This document shows, piece by piece, positions 42,788 through 53,864 of a stretch of DNA of 64,000 bases. The stretch is from assembly GCA_051294375.1 (NCBI GenBank), contig CM119263.1, positions 29,689,517-29,753,516 of the forward strand. The letters are read 5' to 3'. The notes under the pieces were generated by a model. That model was given only the letters and a program-made list of their open reading frames with translations, was not told the DNA's origin and searched no databases. The DNA comes from Paraspadella gotoi. Its lineage: Eukaryota > Chaetognatha. Positions within the stretch are counted from its first letter, which is position 1. The number at the start of each line of letters is the position of its first letter. A program made the position numbers and the translations under genes.

Positions 42788-43033
42788 TCGCTAACTAAGA
42801 ATGTAAGACGTATAGTCTATCTCTCAATATCCGTTGGAATTTTGTTTGTTAAGTCGTAATTATATATTACAACATTTAATAATATTAGATGAAAAATGTA
42901 TTAAAAAGTGTAGAAATCTCAAAAAAGAGAAAAATTCGGAGTAGAAAAGCGATAGAGAAGTGAGAGAATTAATGAGAAAAGAAAAGAAAAGTTAAAAGAA
43001 AAGAAAGTAGAAAGGATCAAAAGATAAGTGAGT

Positions 43034-43944
43034 NNNNNNNNNNNNNNNNNNNNNNNNNNNNNNNNNNNNNNNNNNNNNNNNNNNNNNNNNNNNNNNNNNN
43101 NNNNNNNNNNNNNNNNNNNNNNNNNNNNNNNNNNNNNNNNNNNNNNNNNNNNNNNNNNNNNNNNNNNNNNNNNNNNNNNNNNNNNNNNNNNNNNNNNNNN
43201 NNNNNNNNNNNNNNNNNNNNNNNNNNNNNNNNNNNNNNNNNNNNNNNNNNNNNNNNNNNNNNNNNNNNNNNNNNNNNNNNNNNNNNNNNNNNNNNNNNNN
43301 NNNNNNNNNNNNNNNNNNNNNNNNNNNNNNNNNNNNNNNNNNNNNNNNNNNNNNNNNNNNNNNNNNNNNNNNNNNNNNNNNNNNNNNNNNNNNNNNNNNN
43401 NNNNNNNNNNNNNNNNNNNNNNNNNNNNNNNNNNNNNNNNNNNNNNNNNNNNNNNNNNNNNNNNNNNNNNNNNNNNNNNNNNNNNNNNNNNNNNNNNNNN
43501 NNNNNNNNNNNNNNNNNNNNNNNNNNNNNNNNNNNNNNNNNNNNNNNNNNNNNNNNNNNNNNNNNNNNNNNNNNNNNNNNNNNNNNNNNNNNNNNNNNNN
43601 NNNNNNNNNNNNNNNNNNNNNNNNNNNNNNNNNNNNNNNNNNNNNNNNNNNNNNNNNNNNNNNNNNNNNNNNNNNNNNNNNNNNNNNNNNNNNNNNNNNN
43701 NNNNNNNNNNNNNNNNNNNNNNNNNNNNNNNNNNNNNNNNNNNNNNNNNNNNNNNNNNNNNNNNNNNNNNNNNNNNNNNNNNNNNNNNNNNNNNNNNNNN
43801 NNNNNNNNNNNNNNNNNNNNNNNNNNNNNNNNNNNNNNNNNNNNNNNNNNNNNNNNNNNNNNNNNNNNNNNNNNNNNNNNNNNNNNNNNNNNNNNNNNNN
43901 NNNNNNNNNNNNNNNNNNNNNNNNNNNNNNNNNNNNNNNNNNNN
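43034..43944. other. Assembly gap, 911 N
   Basis: Second largest gap. The right flank starts with (AG)n and with the left arm of inverted repeat 2. Confidence 0.99.
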
Positions 43945-44305
43945 GAGAGAGAGAGAGTTGATATCTTGAAGGAGACTCGTTAATAGTCATTGCATCATCA
44001 TCATAGTCAATGTTGTTGTTGTTGTTGTCATTTGTGGAAACGGAAATTTAGTGACAGGAAAACTTAGGTCATTTTGTTTATTTTAACTCTTCTGTAATAA
44101 ACATAAAATAACTAAATAACATTATTAATATATTCGTGTGGTTTATATTTTAAGTCAGATCGATTATCAGTTCTGTCGCTTCAGATATATTTTTTTCGAG
44201 AGATGAAAAAACGGGAACGAGTTGGAAGGAGAAATCCGCAGGGAATTGTCACATTTCCAGCTACGACTCTCTCTTTCTTCTCATTTTCTTTCTTCTCTCT
44301 CTCCT

Positions 44306-44359
<54 letters not shown>

Positions 44360-45111
44360 CCCCCTCTCTCTTCTCTCTCTGCCATCTCTCTCTCTCTCTC
44401 ACCCCTGCGAGTCATAGCGATCACTTCGTCCAACTCGTCACTGAAGACATTCGCGTCTGAGGTCAGACTCTCGGGCGCCGACTTCACCTCAGATAGAATC
44501 GACTCATTCGGTGCCAACATCTTCTCACTTTGGCAAGATTGCCCTAATATGGATTCGACTCTTTTGACGTGACCAGTGACCACTTTGGCAAGATTGCCCT
44601 AATATGGAATCGACTCTTTTGACGTGACCAGTGACCACTTCGGCACTTCTCGCAGCGTATGCATGACTAAATCGAAACAAATTTTCTCCTCGCAAAACTT
44701 TTCACAAGGATGAACTTAAAAATGATGAGACATAGAAATGTAAAAGAAGTGATCTCTTTGACCAAAACACTGATGGCATCAATTCCACCCACGAATTCAT
44801 TCCGCATCAAATTGTCTCACTTAGTCAGCCGATTCTTGGTTCAGCCATCATTAAGATTCGCCAGTCATTTTGACCCACCCTGTACTGTTATTTTTCACTC
44901 CTTCCGCCTGATTTAACACCCCCTCTCTATTTTCCACCCCGCTGCTTCAAACTTCACCCCCACCTCATTTTCCACCTTGATTTCACCACCTCCTCCTTCC
45001 ACCCCACCCACTCTTCCCCCCCCCTCCCACACGCCCTCTGGGTTTCGACGTCGGCAAATGACGCAATATAAACAAAAGCGTCGCTTGAAAAAGATGGCGT
45101 AAACATGGCGG
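43945..45111 (+). repeat. Left arm of inverted repeat 2
   Basis: Reappears in reverse complement at 45137-46410. Shared landmarks in order: GTTGATATCTT at the outer end, the CT cluster 44289-44402, CTCACTTAGTC(A) near 44817, the acetone-like C-rich CACCCC block near 44935, and GCAATATAAAC near the centre. Differences are mostly small indels. Confidence 0.9.
44526..44635. repeat. 55-bp tandem duplication
   Basis: CACTTTGGCAAGATTGCCCT starts at 44526 and again at 44581. The two units differ at one base (GGATTCG against GGAATCG). The mirrored copy lies at 45690-45800. Confidence 0.95.
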
Positions 45112-45136
45112 NNNNNNNNNNNNNNNNNNNNNNNNN
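45112..45136. other. 25-N gap at the centre of inverted repeat 2
   Basis: Exactly 25 N between the arms. The right arm extends about 40 bases further inward (GC-rich CCGCTGGCGGCG). Confidence 0.99.
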
Positions 45137-45975
45137 TTCTCCTTTTTTTTCCCCCCCGCCTACCCGCCGCTGGCGGCGACCAGGCGCGTCGCGGCCATGT
45201 TTACGGCCATCTTTTCCAAGCGACCGCTTTTGGTTTATAATTGCGTCTATTTGCCGACGTGCGAAACCCAGAGGGCGTGTGGGGAGGGGGGGGAAGAGTG
45301 GGTGGGGTGGAAGGAGGAGGTGGTGAAATCAAGGTGGAAAAAAATGAGGTGGGGGTGAAGTTTGAAGGCAGCGGGGTGGAAAATAGAGAGGGGGTGTAAA
45401 TCAGGCGGAAGGAGTGAAAAATAACAGTAAACAGGGTGGGTTCAAAATGAACTGGCGAATCTTAAATGATGGCTGAACCAAGAAATTCGGCTGACTAAAG
45501 TGAGACAATTTGATGCGGGAATGAATTCGTCGGGTGGAATTGATGCCATCAGTGTTTGGTCAAAGAGATCACTTCTTTACATTTCTATGTCTCATTACAT
45601 TTTTTAAGTCATCCTTGTGAAAAGTTTTTGCGAGGAGAAAATTTGTTTTCGATTTAGTCATAGCATACGCTGCCGAAGAAGTGCCGAAGTGGTCACTGGT
45701 CACGTAAAAAGAGTCCGATTCCATATTAGGGCAATCTTGCCAAAGTGGTCACATGTCTCGTCAAAAAGAGTCGAATACCATATTAGGGCAATCTTGCCAA
45801 AAAGTGGAAGAAGATGTTGGCACCGAATGAGTCGATTCTATCTGAGGTGAAGTCGCGGCCCGAGAGTCTGACCTCAGACGCGAATGTCTTACAGTGACGA
45901 GTTGGACGAAGTGATCGCTATGACTCGCAGGGGTGAGAGAGAGAGAGAGATGGCAGAGAGAGAAGAGAGAGGGGG

Positions 45976-46029
<54 letters not shown>

Positions 46030-46410
46030 AGGAGAGAGAGAAGAAAGAAAATGAGAAGAAAGAGAGAGTCGTAGCTGGAAAGTACAATTCCCTGCGGATT
46101 TCTCCTTCCAACTCGTTCCGTTTTTTCGAATCATCCATCGAAAAAAATATATCTGAAGCCGACAGAACTGATAATCGATCCTGAACTATAAAATATAACC
46201 ACACGAATATATTAATAATGTTATTTAGTTATTTTTATGTTTAATTACAGAAGAGTAACATAAACAAAATGACCTAAGTTTTCCTGTCACTAAATTTCCG
46301 TTTCCACAAAGTGAACAACAACCAACAACAACAATTGGCTAGATGAATAGATGCAATGACATATTAACGGAGTCTGCCTTCAAAGATATCAACTCTCTCT
46401 CATCTCTTTC
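45137..46410 (-). repeat. Right arm of inverted repeat 2
   Basis: Inverted copy of 43945-45111, ending at AAAGATATCAACTCTCTC (46383-46400). Many short indels against the left arm. It includes a G-run-rich stretch, 45270-45400 (GTGGGGAGGGGGGGG), the complement of the C-rich block in the left arm. Confidence 0.9.
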
Positions 46411-46499
46411 TCTCTCTCTCTCTCTCTCTCTCCCTCTCCTCTCTCTCTCTCTCATCCCCCATCAACACTGCCTATTTCTCAATTTTTCTTCTTTTCTTT

Positions 46500-46830
46500 A
46501 AATTCACATCCTCATTAAACCCTCCTTCCTCTTCAGTTTCTCCTTTCCCCTTTCTACTTCCCCCTTCCCCTTTCCCTTCTCATTTCCGCTTTCGCTCTTT
46601 TCTCCTTCCCCTTTTCCCCATCCCTCTCCTCTTCCCCCCTTCCATTTCCATCCCCTTCACCCTTCCCCATCCCTTTCCCCTTTCCCCTTCTCCCTTCCCC
46701 ATCCCCATTCCCCTTCCCCTTTCCCTTCCCTTTCCCCGCTCCCTTGCCCTTCCCATTCCCCATTCCCGCTTTCCCCTTTCCCTTTTCCCTTTTCCCCTTC
46801 TCCATCCCCCTTCCTCATCCCCATCCCATT
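46500..46830. repeat. Pyrimidine tract CCCCTTCCCC
   Basis: CCCTTTCC and CCCCTTCCCCATCC units of about 6-12 bases; almost free of purines on plus. The minus-strand Gly/Lys frame is a repeat translation. Confidence 0.85.
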
Positions 46831-47405
46831 TCCCGTAGAGGCGTCGGCGGCGCCGGGGGTTTAAGGCGCTGGCGTTGGCGGGCGCCGCAAAGAAGGCGCC
46901 AAGAAATAAACGAGGAAAACGCCATCTGGACAAAAAGGGGGATTCCATTGTCTTCGAACAAACAAAAGGGAAGAGACGAGCGAGAAGGAAAGAAGGAAGG
47001 GAGAAGAGAAGAAGGTTAAGCAGGAAAAGAAAGAGAAGGAGAAGGAAGAGAAGGTAAAGGAGGAAACAAAAGAAAGAAAAGAAGAATGTATTAAGAATGT
47101 AATAAGAATGTAATAAGAATGTTAAGAATAGAAAGAAGGGAGAAGAAGTCAAACTACATCTAGGTAAACTACATATAAAGGAGGATTTCTATGTCTCGAC
47201 GAACTTGATGACTTTATAACGAGGATTAGATGAACTAAGAAGAAAAGTTTATGACATGAACAAAGATGACAAAATCGTCCATGATGACGATGACGACGAC
47301 AATGTAGAAAAGGAACAATGACAAAGATTGCCACATCGACAAAGACTACTTTGTAAATTATAAAACCAAATTGATAATTACCAAGATGCTGAAATACGAG
47401 AAAGA
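46831..47405. other. GC-rich patch then purine-rich stretch
   Basis: GGCGGCGCC-type GC-rich sequence at 46845-46905, GAAGGAAGG purines at 46975-47065, AAGAATGTAAT repeats at 47085-47125, then unique sequence. No gene recognised. Confidence 0.5.
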
Positions 47406-47409
47406 GAAA

Positions 47410-47545
47410 GATGAGGACGACGAGGAAGAAAACGACGACGACGACAACGACAACGACGACGAGGAAAACTACGTCGACGACGACGACAACAACCACGACG
47501 AGGAAAACTACGACGACGGCGACAACGACGACAACAACAACTAAA
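47410..47545. repeat. Imperfect (GAC)n/(AAC)n tract
   Basis: GACGACGAC/AACGACGAC triplets with GAGGAAAACTAC interruptions that recur twice. Confidence 0.85.
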
Positions 47546-47694
47546 GCAGCCGGAGAAGACGCTAATGTATTACAATTTTACTCGAATGGAATAAGAAAAA
47601 AAAAATTCTTTCTTTCGTCTGCGACTCAAAAGACGAAAGTCGTAAAAAAAGCTGAGATGAGAGAAAAACGGAAAAACCGCTGATCCAGTCGTTA

Positions 47695-47940
47695 GATAAA
47701 GACATGGCTTGGCATGGCGAGCATGGCGCGCGTTGGGTCGGATAGGAGACATCTGGGTAGTTGGATAGAATAGATAGATCGCTTGGTGCACTGGGGTTGT
47801 TTCGAGGTGGGCGAGGAAGGCAAGGTAAGATGGCATGACTGGATGACATGGTGGATTAGGTATGCGTGATGGCTGGTGGGAAAAGTGGCTGTAATGGCAT
47901 GATGGATTGAAAGGCATGGTGATTTGGTATGTCGGCTGAT
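47695..47940. repeat. GGCATGGTGGATT degenerate repeat
   Basis: GGCATGGCG, GGCATGACTGGATGACATGG and GGCATGATGGATT words recur irregularly. Confidence 0.5.
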
Positions 47941-48077
47941 GCTGCGTTCGACCTCCGCCGCTTCGCTGTAGCGCCGGGGTTCGACGATGCGTCGCCGAAA
48001 GGTCAGGCTGCTGCTGCGGCTGCCCGACTTTCATTCGATGGCTGCGTCGGTGGAGACTCAAAGTCACTACCCACGTC

Positions 48078-48180
48078 ATCGTTTTTTGTCGTCGTCGTCA
48101 TCTTCGTTGTCGGCATCATCGTCGTCCTGGTCGTCATCATCGTCGTCATCATCGTCGTCGTCGCCGCCGTCATCGTCTGT
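48078..48180. repeat. Imperfect (GTC)n/(ATC)n tract
   Basis: About 33 triplets of GTC, ATC and TTG type; all frames open as Val/Ser/Arg or Ser-rich stretches. Confidence 0.9.
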
Positions 48181-48250
48181 CATGAGGCTTTTGAAACGAA
48201 TTACGACAGATTAACTCGATCGCACGTTTTCTGCTGTTTGCTCAAAAACC

Positions 48251-48256
<6 letters not shown>

Positions 48257-48304
<48 letters not shown>
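48257..48304. repeat. (AG)n microsatellite
   Basis: About 24 AG units. Confidence 0.97.
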
Positions 48305-48305
<1 letters not shown>

Positions 48306-48599
48306 ATGTATTTTAAAATCTGAGAGTAAGTAAAGATCATACACAATACTCATACGTTTATATCTCAAACACAAACTTAAACGACATTCGCTCCCATCAT
48401 ATCGAGGTTTGAGTTTCTTCTCTTCTCGGCATGGCATGGCATGGCAAGGAAACGATCAGACTTTGTGAGACGCTAGTGTCAGCGCGATACAATACCATAC
48501 TCTTAGAGTTAGACATGAATCTTTTAAGAAAACGATTTTCTGAAAGAGAGACATTACAGTCACAACAAAGAGCGTGGTGAGAAACTATAAACAGTGAAC

Positions 48600-48838
48600 G
48601 CAAAGATGTGATTGCACGTTCACACGCAGCAAAGATGTGATTGTGTATTCACTAGCAGCAAAGATGTGATTGTGTTTTCACTAGCAGCAAAGATGTGATT
48701 GCATATTCACACGTAGCAAAGATGTGATTGCACTATCACACGCAGCAGGAATGTGATTGAACTTTTCACGCAACAGATATATAATTGCACATTTGCAAGC
48801 AACTGTTCGCACGCAGCGACGCTTGTGGCTTCGTTGTG
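48600..48838. repeat. 29-bp minisatellite running into a gap
   Basis: Units of 29 bases (AGCAAAGATGTGATTG plus 13 variable bases, CACGC or CTAGC at the end) repeat about seven times, diverging to the right until the gap at 48839. The gap may hide more units. Confidence 0.9.
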
Positions 48839-49459
48839 NNNNNNNNNNNNNNNNNNNNNNNNNNNNNNNNNNNNNNNNNNNNNNNNNNNNNNNNNNNNNN
48901 NNNNNNNNNNNNNNNNNNNNNNNNNNNNNNNNNNNNNNNNNNNNNNNNNNNNNNNNNNNNNNNNNNNNNNNNNNNNNNNNNNNNNNNNNNNNNNNNNNNN
49001 NNNNNNNNNNNNNNNNNNNNNNNNNNNNNNNNNNNNNNNNNNNNNNNNNNNNNNNNNNNNNNNNNNNNNNNNNNNNNNNNNNNNNNNNNNNNNNNNNNNN
49101 NNNNNNNNNNNNNNNNNNNNNNNNNNNNNNNNNNNNNNNNNNNNNNNNNNNNNNNNNNNNNNNNNNNNNNNNNNNNNNNNNNNNNNNNNNNNNNNNNNNN
49201 NNNNNNNNNNNNNNNNNNNNNNNNNNNNNNNNNNNNNNNNNNNNNNNNNNNNNNNNNNNNNNNNNNNNNNNNNNNNNNNNNNNNNNNNNNNNNNNNNNNN
49301 NNNNNNNNNNNNNNNNNNNNNNNNNNNNNNNNNNNNNNNNNNNNNNNNNNNNNNNNNNNNNNNNNNNNNNNNNNNNNNNNNNNNNNNNNNNNNNNNNNNN
49401 NNNNNNNNNNNNNNNNNNNNNNNNNNNNNNNNNNNNNNNNNNNNNNNNNNNNNNNNNNN
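48839..49459. other. Assembly gap, 621 N
   Basis: Follows the 29-bp repeats; the right flank begins GAGTGAGTGAGT. Confidence 0.99.
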
Positions 49460-49675
49460 GAGTGAGTGAGTCAGAATAAGCGTCCAGTTCATTTGTCATA
49501 TTCTTTAGCTTTAATCAAAAAGATACTAAAGAGAATCGAGCGAAGTATTATACTCTCTGAATTCTATGACTCATGATTGAGTCGGAAAATGGATCTTGTT
49601 TAACTCTCAACGCGCAAGATGTTTCGTTATCGAGTGGATCGCAGTCTGACCCTTGATGATCTTTCCCTTTTTTTA
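49460..49675. other. Unique non-coding stretch
   Basis: Nothing recognised. Confidence 0.45.
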
Positions 49676-49679
49676 CTGC

Positions 49680-49790
49680 CGCTTGACGCCGACTGACGCT
49701 TGTTATCGCCTGTTGTCTTCGATCGACGCCTGTTGCCACGCGTTCTCGCCTGTTCTCGCCTGTTGTCTTCGATTGACGTCAGTCTTCTCT
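49680..49790. repeat. CGCCTGTTGTCTTCGATTGA degenerate repeat
   Basis: CGCCTGTTGTCTTCGATCGA, CGCCTGTTGCC, TCGCCTGTTC and a second CGCCTGTTGTCTTCGATTGA. Confidence 0.75.
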
Positions 49791-49884
49791 TTTTTCTTTT
49801 TATCGAACAACAAGGCACAAAAAATTTCGTAATTGTTATCGCGAAAGAAAAACGTTTTTCGATATTCGGTTGAGAAAGAGAGTA

Positions 49885-49888
49885 CGAA

Positions 49889-49919
<31 letters not shown>

Positions 49920-50062
49920 AGAAGAATAAGAAGAAGAAGAAGCAGGAAAAAAGTAAATAATAAAAAGAAATTATGACAGAAAAATATTTCGTCTTAGCTT
50001 CTGTCGTCGTCGTCGTCGTCGTCCTCTTCTTCTTCTTCCTCCTCCTCCTCCTCCTCCTACTC
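49885..50062. repeat. (GAC)n(GAA)n and (GTC)n(TCC)n pair
   Basis: GAC/GAA triplets at 49885-49945 are followed, after a 55-base spacer, by the near-complementary GTC/TTC/TCC array at 49999-50062. The two could fold into a hairpin. Confidence 0.85.
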
Positions 50063-50540
50063 CTCCGCTCCTCTTGTCTTGTATCGATTTCGCTTCATGA
50101 AATTTTAACAAGGAATTTTTTTCCTTTTTTTATTTCCTTTTTTATATTTTTATTATTTCTTTCGGTTTATTTGTTATATTACTTACTTATTTTCAAAATT
50201 TTCCTCTTATAATTTCCCACAGGAAATCGTTTCGATATTTCTAGCGGCTGGGCAGCAAGAGCCAAGCAAGAGCCAAGCAATTCGCGTTTAAGCAAATATT
50301 TCTTTCAATTGGTTCTTCGTCTTTTTTCACTAAGTCAAAAGTACACATTTAACTGTTTAATGTCAAAGAATCGATAATAGATATTCTATGAATAAATAAA
50401 GACAAAATGTGGACAATTGACGGAAAAATCATCAAAAATGGAGAGAAGGAGAAAAAGGAAGAAAGGAAAGGGAAAGTGTCCAACCCTATCGCGGAGGACG
50501 AGGTGATAAAAAGGAGATAACGCTGTGAATGGTGAACGTT
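50063..50540. other. AT-rich unique stretch
   Basis: Nothing recognised except AGAGCCAAGCA doubled at 50257-50278. Confidence 0.5.
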
Positions 50541-50554
50541 TTTTTGGCGGGAGT

Positions 50555-50780
50555 GACATAAGAGAGTGACAAAGTTACAAAGTGACTAAGGGAGTGACAA
50601 AGGAGAGTAGTTATGGCCTTATGGTGACGGAAAATGTTATTGTAAAGAACGTGACTTGTCATTAGAAGGAAAAGAGTGGGAATATGTTGCATCGACGTGA
50701 CGTTTCGCGTAGCATCGACGCGACAAAGGGCTTGACAAGCAGTGGCATCGACGTGACAAAGGGCGTGGCACGGAGGTGAG
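50555..50780. repeat. GAGTGACAAAG and GCATCGACGTGACAAAGGGC repeats
   Basis: GAGTGACAAAG words to 50610, then GCATCGACGTGAC/GCATCGACGCGACAAAGGGC units at 50695-50770. Confidence 0.7.
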
Positions 50781-50870
50781 GGGCAGGAAAGTCGGCATTC
50801 GAATGCAGCCTCACGTTTTGCCAACCAGAGTATGATGAAGTTTGTCTCTGGTTTCAACTCCGTTAACAGG

Positions 50871-50873
<3 letters not shown>

Positions 50874-50932
<59 letters not shown>
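50874..50932. repeat. (CT)n microsatellite
   Basis: About 29 CT units. Confidence 0.97.
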
Positions 50933-50934
<2 letters not shown>

Positions 50935-50984
50935 CTCCCTCCCTCTCTCCCTCTCTGTCGGCTTATTTTTCGCGGAATGCCTTT

Positions 50985-51530
50985 TCCATTTTTTTCCATT
51001 TTTCCCTGTTTTTCCATTTTTTTTAACGTTTTCTTTGCCATTTTTTCCCAAATTTTTACAATTTTTTCCTTTTATCCATTTTATCCCTTTATTTACATTT
51101 TCCCATTTCCCTCTTTTTTCCATTTTCCTTTTTTTCCATTTTCATTTTTTTTCCATTTTCCCTTTTTTTTTCTATTTTCCCTCTTTTTTCCATTTTCCCT
51201 CTTTTTTCAAATACTTTTTTTTTCCATTTTCCCTTTTTTTCCATTTTCATTTTTTTCCATTTTCCCTCTTTTTTCCATTTTCCATTTTTTCCATTTTTCC
51301 CTTTTTTCCATTTTATCCCTTTCTTTACATTTTCCCATTTTCCCTATTTTTTCCATTTTCCTTTTTTTTTCCATTTTCCTCTTTTTTCCATTTCTGTTCA
51401 TTTTCCCTCTTTTTCCATTTCCGTTTTTTCCATTTTCCTTTTTTTCCCATTTTCCCATTTTCCCTCTTTTTTCCATTTTTCCTTTTTTTCCATTTTTCCA
51501 TTTTTCATTCCCGCATTTTCTCCCTCGTTT
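50985..51530. repeat. TTTTTTCCATTTTCC minisatellite
   Basis: Units of about 16-18 bases (TTTTCCATTTTCCCTCTTTT) form an almost pure pyrimidine tract. Direct copies occur at 61146-61700 and 59255-59350. A second internal order is visible: blocks recur with CATTTCTGTTCATTTTCCC and CCATTTCCGTTTTTTCC. Confidence 0.85.
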
Positions 51531-51603
51531 TTTCCTTTTCGTTTCTTCTATGTTTTGTTTTTCCCAGTCTCTCTCTCATCTTTCGCGGTTGATGCCCGTC
51601 GGA

Positions 51604-51681
<78 letters not shown>
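51604..51681. repeat. (CT)n microsatellite of unit A
   Basis: CT run with TTCTC interruptions, repeated at 61790-61866 (identical pattern) and 59453-59522. Confidence 0.95.
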
Positions 51682-51684
<3 letters not shown>

Positions 51685-52019
51685 GCCCGGAGACGCTATG
51701 AATTATAAAGAAAACTTAAAATGAAAAAAAAAGCGTGAAATAAAAAAAGCGAGGAGAAGCAACGAAAAAAAAAAAAAAATCAAATTCTCTCGCTTTTATT
51801 AGACTAAATTTATTTTTCTCGAGTTCATGAACACTTTTTAAACAATTACCTACAACATTTTCCTCGGCGATTAATTTCGCTATTAATGTTTATTGCTAAA
51901 AAATACATTATTATTTTATAAAACATTAAAAAAAATAAGAAAAAAAAAAAGAAAGAAATTCTGCGGATTCTTTTACCATCAGCGGAACGCATTCGAGCGC
52001 CTCGGGGCGATCGTCTTAA

Positions 52020-52115
52020 ATAGCGGCGTCGTCTGCGAAGTGCGGCGTTTGCGGCCGTTCCCCCCCCGGGGGGGAAGGGCGGGGTCCCCCGGGAGGCGCC
52101 GTTCTGTGGTCGATG
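52020..52115. other. GC-rich block with C9/G9 stem
   Basis: CGTTCCCCCCCCGGGGGGGAAGGGCGGGGTCCCCCGGG contains a near-perfect C-run/G-run palindrome centred near 52067, likely to form a stable hairpin. The direct copy D (62215-62300) lacks much of it. Confidence 0.6.
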
Positions 52116-52230
52116 AGACTCGAGCCTTTTAAGTGCGGCGTCGTTTCGTTTCCTTTTTTTTCCACCGGCGTGCCTCGTTTGAGAGAGGAAGGAAAAGCCT
52201 TTCATTTTTATTTACTCCCTCTCGTCGTTC

Positions 52231-52266
52231 TGATAAGAGAGAGAGAGAGAGAGAGAGAGAAGAGAC

Positions 52267-52316
<50 letters not shown>

Positions 52317-52332
52317 GAGAGAGAGAGAGAGC
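52231..52332. repeat. (AG)n microsatellite of unit A
   Basis: AG run with GACAG and GGGAG interruptions; counterpart at 62429-62533. A second AG run is at 52468-52521. Confidence 0.95.
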
Positions 52333-52459
52333 GGAGAGACCTGAGATCAGAGACAGAGACAGAGAGAGAATTACTCCTGTCCCGCTTCAGGTGGATAACG
52401 AACTTAGTCAACTGAGTGTTTTTTCCTTTTTTGTCTTTCTTTTTAAAAGGAGAGAGACG

Positions 52460-52521
<62 letters not shown>

Positions 52522-52559
52522 TTTTTTTCCCCAGCCTCTCCTCCAAAGAACATCTGCAG

Positions 52560-53140
52560 TAATTTGCGTTCTCTGACTTGGAAAAAGGGAAATGGACGAG
52601 GAAATAATGCGTGAAAACTTAACCGAATATGAGCAGCCGCCTCCGCGCGCCGCACGCCGCCGCCCGCCAGCCGCTGCCGGCCGCCAACGATGGCTCCATT
52701 GCTATTGTCTTTCAGTGCTCTCTTCGCACAAAATGAAAATAAAAGATGCCATTTTGGATTCCGAACCGAGAGGACTAAATATAACTCGGCAGACCGGGAA
52801 AATTGGAAATCCGCTACAGGTTGCTGAAAACTCTTTGCCGAACCTGACTGCTTTTGGGTTATACCTTAAATGCCTTAACCACAGGGTCTCTCCTTCTAAC
52901 AAATACCCCTTTGCGGCAAAGTTGCTGCCCGCATTCTGGTATCTTCATAAGCTGCATTAACGTCCCTTCCCCGATTTCATTAATTTCCGCAAATTATATT
53001 ATTTGCTGCAGCCTGCATGCAGCACTCGTATTCGCTTCCTTTCTCTCTTTTCTATCTCTAATTCCCGTTTTTGTCTCTCAAACATTCTCCGGAAGTTCAA
53101 TTAAGGAATGAGTGAAATTGATTCACAAACTTTTGGACTG
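52560..53140. other. Unique part of unit A, no gene supported
   Basis: Holds a GC-rich GCCGCC patch (52633-52690) and an open frame of 122 codons (52592-52960) without a recognised domain. The inverted copy C covers it with many indels, so coding conservation cannot be judged. Confidence 0.4.
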
Positions 53141-53189
53141 TGAATATTGTCGTTACCCCTGTTCACGCCCTTTCCGCTCGTACCCATTC

Positions 53190-53335
53190 TCGCCAACGCC
53201 CTGTGGACCCCAAAAAACCTCAAGACCCAAAACCTTAAGACCTCCAACCTCGTCGAGACCCACCAAAAACCAATAGGAGCCCAACGCCCTCAACAAGACC
53301 CTCTGAACGGGCCTAACCTTTTCCCGCCAAAATTA
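53190..53335. repeat. CCCAAAACCTTAAGACC degenerate repeat
   Basis: GACCCAAAACCTTAAGACC-like units of about 20 bases. The inverted copy (60345-60480) reads GGGGTCTTGAGGGGTTGGGG and has G runs able to form quadruplexes. Confidence 0.65.
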
Positions 53336-53704
53336 TAGAGTTTTTGGAAAGACGAAATAAGAATTTTATTATGTGAACAATTTTGCTCCCCTGAATTAAT
53401 CGTCGTTGCGTATGGGACGAATAGAGAGGGAGGGGGAGGTAAGAGAGAGAGAGAGAGGGGGATAGTGAGAAAGAGGAGAGAGAGGGAAGGGGTCTCGGGG
53501 CAAAAAAACAGAAAAAAAAAGTATATTATTGGGTTGAAAAAAAAATTAACCTTTAACAAGAAGTGGAAAGGTTTTCCAAGAATAAGAAAATAAAACCCCT
53601 TTAGACAGAGAGGGCAGACAAGCAAAGACAGGAGGAGATACAGACAGAGCCTTCGGACGGACAACAATAATAGAAATTTTTATTTTTTTCACCGATGACT
53701 TGTA

Positions 53705-53742
53705 TTCTCACCGCTCACCGCTCACCACTCACCGCTCACTGT
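53705..53742. repeat. 8-bp CTCACCGC repeat
   Basis: Four to five units (CTCACCGC, one CTCACCAC). Inverted counterpart at 59987-60020. Confidence 0.9.
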
Positions 53743-53864
53743 ATCGCTGGGGCGTACGATAAATCTTTTTCCAATCGGGGATTATTGTTGATATGTTTTT
53801 TATGATTTAGTTTTGTTTTAGGAAATATTTTTTTTTAGTAGAAAAACAGCAAATTGACATAATT

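Larger units (their letters stand above)
50985..53861 (+). repeat. Repeat unit copy A (fullest copy)
   Basis: The most complete copy of a unit that recurs at 59255-59770 (plus), 59848-61120 (minus), 61146-62650 (plus) and 62735-63030 (minus). Order inside: TTTTTTCCATTTTCC tract, (CT)n, AT-rich block around 51800-51950, GC-rich block 52020-52110, (AG)n, GC-rich patch 52633-52690, C-rich CCCAAAACCTTAAG repeats and CTCACCGC repeats. The match to copy C ends at GCAAATTGACATA, where the LTR element begins. Confidence 0.85.

Noticed and set aside
48600-48838. 29-bp repeats as a CRISPR array
   Set aside because: The 29-base unit is contiguous, with only minor variation and no spacers.
52592-52960. 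Open frame of 122 codons in unit A with mixed composition
   Set aside because: No recognisable domain. It starts in a GC-rich patch where stops are rare. The inverted copy differs by indels, so no coding conservation can be shown.
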